Source: Cylindrotheca closterium (taxonomy: Eukaryota > Bacillariophyta > Bacillariophyceae > Bacillariales > Bacillariaceae). From it: 43,228 nt of DNA. The notes below the pieces were generated by a model, which worked only from the letters and a program-made list of their open reading frames with translations, was not told the origin of the DNA and ran no database searches. Location: assembly GCA_933822405.4 (NCBI GenBank), contig CAKOGP040000768.1:1-43228 (forward strand). Reading direction: 5' to 3'. Positions within the stretch are counted from its first letter, which is position 1. Each line of letters opens with the position of its first letter. This document shows positions 40,532 through 43,228 of this stretch, in pieces. The position numbers and the translations under genes were made by a program.

Positions 40532-41670
40532 TAATCGTTAATATGCTACTCTATGGGCATTCGATTGCCGGTGAAATATTCGGCTGTAAAGGTCAAGTAC
40601 TGTGAAGCGGTGAGTCAACAACAAGTTTGAACCATGTGAGGCATCTGTATTTTTGAACAGAAGTTGCTCAAGTCTCCCAAAGGGGTAAAGACTTCTCCCG
40701 CGACGTGGCGAGGTGAATTCGGGGCATGTAATGTCCCGCAAAAAGTTGTCAGGGTCCAGGGGAGAAAATAGTCCGCAGACTGCGGCGTTGTGCTTTCATG
40801 GAGCGACGGAAATCTCTGCGTTCCTGACAAAGCAACTTAAGCCACTCTTCCTTGTCTACCAATGACTTGCGAAGGACTCGTCGACGGCATGTTAGCATCG
40901 GTTGAATTTCCTTAGGCAAGTCATCAAACTGTGAGTGAATCCCCTCATTGACAGTACTGTGACGTTCACATAATTGAACAATATCATCCAAATGTTGAAC
41001 GGAGTTCCGTTGCTCCCACATGTAGAAGCCGATCAAGATCAGCTGATGTGAGAGGCGGGATCTTGTCATAATGTTGTTGTTGGAGTGGAAGCGAAGACGA
41101 GGCAATGCGTCCCTCCAAAAGGCCTTGAGACCCAATCACCTGCTGAGCCAAGAAGGCCGGCCGAACAGAAGAAATGAAGGAGGTGTGCGAACTCCCTGAA
41201 GAAGCTGTAGGATCGCTTTTTTGATGGAAGGGCCCGTCAGTTGCAAGTCTAGCCACGCGGAGAAGGCTGCAGTGCGACGATCCCATTCAGCTGTTGCCGA
41301 AGCAGCGCGGCAGCGGGGAACATGCAGATGATCCTCAAAGTCGCTGCAGCGTGGGCAAGCTGCTGATGTCTCCAGACCCCATAGAACTTAAAATTTGCCT
41401 GTTCCGCACATGCCCACACAGTGTTTAGTAGACCACCTTTGTAGTCCTGCAGGAAGAGATTGCCTGGCGCAACCCAAGATAGTACCTTTGTCCCTCCAGC
41501 GGGAGCGTAGGGCCGGAAGAGTCACACACTCTTGGATGAACTGGGGATCAAGACGTGACTGTTTGGTGTCTGCCACGTACATTGCCGCAAGTTCAGTGAA
41601 AAAACGAGGATTGGGGGCTATAAGATGATTGGCTGTCTCAAGTTCCTTACAATACCCCACTGCCATTCCA
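40513..41670 (-). mobile_element. 5'-truncated LINE 3' end, third copy
   Basis: Identical in layout to the second copy; CCHC knuckle at 41310-41357. Confidence 0.75.
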
Positions 41671-41688
41671 CCCTAACCCTAACCCTAA
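41671..41688 (+). repeat. Interstitial telomeric repeat, third copy
   Basis: Three CCCTAA units with the same junctions as the first copy. Confidence 0.95.
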
Positions 41689-41733
41689 CTGGCATTGTGT
41701 CCTACATAGCACCTCTTCAACAATGAATTTGTA

Positions 41734-41908
41734 GAAAAGCAATAGAAAATAAAAAAAGGGGCTATGCCACTTTTTTTTTCGTCGGTCAAAAACAAGAGAT
41801 TGAAAAGGGGCTCAAGCGAAAAGCAATAGAAAATAAAAAAGGGGCTCTTGTTTTTGACAGACGAATAAAAAAGTGGCATAGCCCGTTTTTTAGTTTCTAT
41901 TGCTTTTC
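41734..41908. repeat. Foldback element, third copy
   Basis: Same sequence and arms as the first copy, 4,708 bp further on. Confidence 0.85.
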
Positions 41909-42411
41909 ACTTGATCCCCTTTTCAATCTGTTGTTTTTGACGGACGAAAAAAATTATTTTCTATTGCTTTTCAATCTAAATAAAAAAGGGGCTATGCCCC
42001 TTTTTAATTCCTCCGTCAAAAACAACAGAACTGACAACCTACTGTAGAAAAGGGGCTCAAGTTCGAGTTTGTCAACACCAAAAAGAAAAAAAATGAACAG
42101 AGCAAAAGAAGAGATTAAAAAGGGTCTTAAGTGGAAAGCAATAGGTCCGTCACAAACAACAGAAAGCAGCAGAAACGATTAAAGAAAAAGCCAACCTTAA
42201 AAGAAAATGCCAACCCTTCCCCTTTTCTTTTTCTATAGGGTATATATAATCTTGCAGAAGAGAGTCTGAAACCTGTCCCTGATCTTTGGAATAAGCTGTG
42301 ACCATAAAGCCTTTGGGTACCTGCTACCAGATACCACCACATCTCCATTCTGTGCCACATAGTCCCCTGATCTGCCATTCTTCCTCTGTTTCTTGTATTG
42401 TTGAACCTACC

Positions 42412-42885
42412 TTATGAGCGGCAACAGAGTCTGGATGACCCGTCCTTGTTGTACCTCCTTGCTCTTTTAAGATATAGTCGCCCACATGGAACACAAATAA
42501 AAGCCCTCATCAGTTTGGGTTCGGCATCATATTTGAATTTTATGTTGTCCCTTGTGACTCCCTTCAAATTTGCAACAGGACAGCTATTTGCTAGATGACG
42601 TGCGAAATAGCTGTTCAAAACCTGTTTCCCACAGAAGCACAAGAATCCACTTGGAGATGATAGAACAGTTAGAATGGATATGCTGGACTCGGGATGACTG
42701 CAAAGATGGCAACAGTTCGAAAGAACAAGGAAGGATTCACTCCAAGACAAGTCAAGGCTGCGATGGAAGCGAGAAGTGCGATGCACATACTCAATGCTCC
42801 AAGCACCAAAAGTTTGAAGTATGCGATCCGATCTGGTCTCATCAAGAACTGTCCTATCACTGAATAATAATAATAACTGAGACAT
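42412..42885 (-). CDS. Cys/His-rich open frame, third copy
   Basis: Same frame and translation as the first copy, with the same start in the LINE tail. Confidence 0.35.
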   Translation of the reverse strand: MSQLLLLFSDRTVLDETRSDRILQTFGAWSIEYVHRTSRFHRSLDLSWSESFLVLSNCCHLCSHPESSISILTVLSSPSGFLCFCGKQVLNSYFARHLANSCPVANLKGVTRDNIKFKYDAEPKLMRAFICVPCGRLYLKRARRYNKDGSSRLCCRS

Positions 42886-43228
42886 TAATCGTTAATATGC
42901 TACTCTATGGGCATTCGATTGCCGGTGAAATATTCGGCTGTAAAGGTCAAGTACTGTGAAGCGGTGAGTCAACAACAAGTTTGAACCATGTGAGGCATCT
43001 GTATTTTTGAACAGAAGTTGCTCAAGTCTCCCAAAGGGGTAAAGACTTCTCCCGCGACGTGGCGAGGTGAATTCGGGGCATGTAATGTCCCGCAAAAAGT
43101 TGTCAGGGTCCAGGGGAGAAAATAGTCCGCAGACTGCGGCGTTGTGCTTTCATGGAGCGACGGAAATCTCTGCGTTCCTGACAAAGCAACTTAAGCCACT
43201 CTTCCTTGTCTACCAATGACTTGCGAAG
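42867..43228 (-). mobile_element. LINE 3' end, fourth copy, cut by the window end
   Basis: Contains the TTA tail and the 3' non-coding and last coding part. The rest is outside the window. Confidence 0.75.

Larger units (their letters stand above)
36045..43228. repeat. Tandem array, 2,354-bp unit, three copies plus part of a fourth
   Basis: Units start at about 36045, 38399, 40753 and 43107 and repeat with an exact 2,354-bp offset. Every open frame in one copy recurs with the same translation in the others, so the copies look identical or nearly so. Left of 36045 the homologous stretch (35880-36044) is diverged and lacks ~43 bp, which marks the array edge. The right edge is outside the window. 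Unit content on the minus strand: LINE 3' end, three telomeric repeats at its truncated 5' end, a foldback element, and a Cys-rich open frame. Recent tandem amplification or an assembly artefact are both possible. Confidence 0.95.

Overview
The window looks like a transposon-rich, gene-poor stretch of a eukaryotic nuclear genome, most likely a stramenopile alga and probably a diatom. Evidence: spliceosomal-type introns, no bacterial operon structure, TTAGGG-type telomeric repeats, and retroelement and transposase remnants that resemble families I associate with diatoms (APE-type LINEs, a Copia-like gag, a DDE transposase with GPGYKYEIG-type motifs, a tyrosine recombinase). The species assignment is inference; no rRNA, tRNA or housekeeping gene is visible.

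Layout. 1-5.7 kb: no convincing large gene; several tandem repeats (20-bp units at 1171-1270, a minisatellite near 2.9 kb, a ~180-bp satellite at 3306-4038) and one small lysine-rich protein (2394-2747, minus). 5.7-10.4 kb, minus strand: a frameshifted gene with a Cys/His-rich segment (5765-7267), then the only large intact gene, an 893-residue P-loop NTPase with a PD-(D/E)XK-like C-terminus of the Crinkler/RHS effector type (7700-10381). 10.6-14.8 kb: an interrupted unknown gene, a decayed DDE transposase (11774-12816) carrying a tiny retroelement insertion at a splice acceptor, and an N/Q-rich repeat protein broken by frameshifts. 14.8-17.6 kb: one arm of a dispersed ~560-bp repeat, then a pseudogene fusing a PD-(D/E)XK nuclease-like domain to a protein-kinase-like domain (15698-17567). 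18-29 kb: decayed retroelements, namely a LINE 3' end (19086-20387), a nearly full-length but dead APE/RT LINE (about 27167 to 22722, minus) and a Copia-like gag (27781-28936, minus). 29.2-30.05 kb: a tyrosine recombinase remnant. 31.7-32.4 kb: a second, internally deleted and inverted LINE RT fragment. 33-35.5 kb: a 174-bp tandem repeat, a broken unknown gene (34286-34819) and the second arm of the ~560-bp repeat.

36.0 kb to the window end: a tandem array with a 2,354-bp period (three full copies and part of a fourth; copies appear identical). Each unit contains, on the minus strand, a LINE 3' end whose 5' truncation point lies directly against three telomeric repeats, followed by a foldback element and an open frame with Cys/His pairs. 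The same LINE family has a diverged copy at 19-20.4 kb, and its 3' tail is recognisable as a 60-bp insertion with a 14-bp target-site duplication at 12.2 kb.

How parts may work together. The intact NTPase-nuclease gene and the nuclease-kinase pseudogene share domain types known from Crinkler/RHS-like proteins, a class often found in repeat-rich, fast-evolving regions. The rest is mostly mobile DNA in decay, apart from the array, whose uniformity implies recent amplification or homogenisation (or an assembly artefact). Many genes carry frameshifts; because the 893-codon gene is intact, general sequencing error is not the simplest explanation, but it cannot be excluded at individual sites.
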